This document shows, piece after piece, positions 22,508 to 23,626 of a stretch of DNA of 23,626 nt (positions within the stretch are counted from its first letter, which is position 1; each line of letters begins with the position of its first letter). Where the stretch lies: the NCBI GenBank assembly GCA_964369215.1, contig CAYJEZ010000023.1, forward strand, positions 1 through 23,626, written 5' to 3'. Source of the DNA: SIG603 sp964369215 (GTDB taxonomy: Bacteria > Bacillota > Clostridia > Oscillospirales > Acutalibacteraceae). The position numbers and the translations under genes are program-made. The notes under the pieces were generated by a model, which saw nothing but the letters and a program-made list of their open reading frames with translations, was not told the origin of the DNA and did not search any database.

Positions 22508-23320
22508 CTACAGTTTATAATCAAAAAGTTTATTAAGCCAATTTTTACTTAAATCAACCCATTGTCTGTTATGGGCTTCGTCTGCACCTACTTCGCTTGT
22601 ACAAACAGAAATACCATGCCTTCCTGTTGGGAAAATATGAGCTTCGAATGAAACTTTATGTTTTTGCATTGCTGTTATAAATAGTAATGCATTCTCTACT
22701 GGTACACCTGCATCTTCTACGGTGTGCCACACAAAAGCTGGGCAAGAGTCTTTACTCACACTTTTTTCAAGTGAGAAAAGTATTTGAATTTCATCTTGCT
22801 CGTCTTCACTGACTGTATTAATAGAGCCGTTGTGTTTTACTCCCTCTAAAGCAGAAATAACGGGATATCCTAAAATAACACCATTAGGCTTGTTAAGACC
22901 ACCTTTGTTGTCAAAACGTTTTAAAAAGTACTCATTATTCCAAAGTGTGCAAATAGAAGCTGCTAAGTGACCTCCGGCAGAGAAGCCACAAACTGCTATT
23001 TTATCACTATCGCAGTCCCACTCTTCACAGTTTTCACGAATAGCCATAATTGTAGAACTAAGTTCTTTAAGCGGTGTAAAATGCCTTGCTTGCTCTTTTA
23101 TTGAATAATAAAGGATAAACACATTGTAACCAGCACTTAAATACTCAAATGCTACTGGGTCTGCCTCTCTTGTAGAGCAAAATTGGTAGCCACCACCTGG
23201 GCAAATTACAACACTTGGGTATTTCTCTCGATGTATAGGCATCTCTGTCAATGGGTCATGTAAATACGCTACAACTTTGCCGTCTGTTCCCTCATGCGGG
23301 GTAAATTCTAGGGTTCTCAT
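22508..23320 (-). CDS. Alpha/beta hydrolase (esterase-like)
   Basis: A 270-residue serine hydrolase resembling carbohydrate/xylan esterases of the BD-FAE type. The oxyanion-hole motif is CPGGGY (40-45), the nucleophile S114 is in GFSAGGH, the likely acid is D203 in VEDAGVPVEN and the His is H235 in GRHGIS, so the triad is complete. There is no signal peptide, so it acts in the cytoplasm, perhaps removing acyl groups from imported oligosaccharides; the substrate is not known. The start is supported by GAGGAG about 9 nt upstream. The gene is flanked by a small zinc-ribbon gene and, downstream, a clear terminator. Confidence 0.87.
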   Translation of the reverse strand: MRTLEFTPHEGTDGKVVAYLHDPLTEMPIHREKYPSVVICPGGGYQFCSTREADPVAFEYLSAGYNVFILYYSIKEQARHFTPLKELSSTIMAIRENCEEWDCDSDKIAVCGFSAGGHLAASICTLWNNEYFLKRFDNKGGLNKPNGVILGYPVISALEGVKHNGSINTVSEDEQDEIQILFSLEKSVSKDSCPAFVWHTVEDAGVPVENALLFITAMQKHKVSFEAHIFPTGRHGISVCTSEVGADEAHNRQWVDLSKNWLNKLFDYKL

Positions 23321-23386
23321 TTTTATACACTCCTCTTTTTTTATATTAAGCCTTTTTAGGCTGTTTGGTAAGGGGGGAGGTTATGC

Positions 23387-23608
23387 TCATTCTCTTTGCT
23401 TAAAAATCGCAACTGAATGCATACAAGTTTCACAATAGTAAGCATCAGCATATAAATTTAATGAAATATACTCTTTATAAGGTTTATACCATTTTTTCTG
23501 TTTTTGCTCAATAGGATACCAAAACACCTGATTTGAAACATTAAATGAAGCATCTTGCACCTTGATAAACCCTGTTCTCATTTCTTCACCGCACTCTGGG
23601 CACTTCAT
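23387..23608 (-). CDS. Small zinc-ribbon protein (PF20097/DUF6487-like)
   Basis: A 73-residue protein with CPECGEEMRTGFIKV at the N-terminus and YYCETCMHSVAIF at the C-terminus. The two C-x-x-C pairs would bind one zinc. The C-P-x-C-G-x-E-M-x-x-G start is typical of the uncharacterised PF20097 group. The middle is polar and aromatic (FWYPIEQKQKKWYKPYK, 29-45). Molecular role unknown; no membrane segment. GGAGGAG precedes the ATG by 5 nt. The gene upstream is beyond the window edge. Confidence 0.75.
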   Translation of the reverse strand: MKCPECGEEMRTGFIKVQDASFNVSNQVFWYPIEQKQKKWYKPYKEYISLNLYADAYYCETCMHSVAIFKQRE

Positions 23609-23626
23609 ATAACTCCTCCAATCATT

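Noticed and set aside
1..23626. tRNA, rRNA, CRISPR, transposase or phage signals
   Set aside because: I found no tRNA-like fold, no repeated spacers and no transposase, integrase or structural phage motif.

Overview
The window is strongly A+T-rich, with strong AGGAGG-like ribosome binding sites, sigma-A type promoters and hairpin-plus-T terminators. The gene content (MEP-pathway ispE, yajC followed by a TIGR04086-type membrane protein, a YesL/DUF624 protein, the DUF711/ACT pair, a PadR regulator, ferredoxin-tailed redox proteins) points to a low-GC anaerobic Gram-positive bacterium of the class Clostridia. Genus cannot be decided from the sequence alone. No rRNA, tRNA, CRISPR array, transposase or phage gene was seen; this looks like ordinary chromosome.

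Layout. 1-1650 (+): a PadR regulator with a consensus promoter and palindromic operator, an unrecognised four-helix membrane protein and a small flavodoxin. A two-way terminator separates these from two minus-strand genes, a GNAT acetyltransferase and an EEP-family phosphodiesterase/nuclease (1658-3308). 3553-7245 (+): an exporter operon of two half-size ABC genes that form an asymmetric heterodimer. 7266-9116 (+): a short pyrophosphatase-like protein, a PHP-domain phosphatase of histidinol-phosphatase type, and a 2H phosphoesterase whose 5' end is frameshifted. 9164-11958 (+): an overlapping operon of an Lrp/AsnC regulator, an aminotransferase (resembling AlaR/AlaT of Bacillus) and a DUF362 protein ending in two [4Fe-4S] clusters. 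12024-15697 (+): ispE, yajC, TIGR04086 protein, a SpoIIM-like membrane protein and a YesL-like protein, several with structured leaders.

15771-17023 (-): three small proteins of unknown function; two share a K-[IV]-L-S-D-P motif and the third ends in a hydrophobic tail. This is the most interesting unexplained cluster. 17327-17812 (+): a YfcE-type metallophosphoesterase. 17972-20106 (-): a ferredoxin-tailed aldo/keto reductase and a xylose-isomerase-like TIM barrel protein, the latter with a nested palindrome upstream. 20318-20674 (+): a small LEE/NAEGEKLQ protein. 20724-23608 (-): DUF711 and its ACT-domain partner, an alpha/beta hydrolase and a small zinc-ribbon protein.

The genes are mostly short independent units of metabolism, export and housekeeping. 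I do not see a single large new system. The best leads are the small-protein cluster, the PadR-controlled membrane/flavodoxin operon, and several leader hairpins that overlap ribosome binding sites or follow promoters directly.
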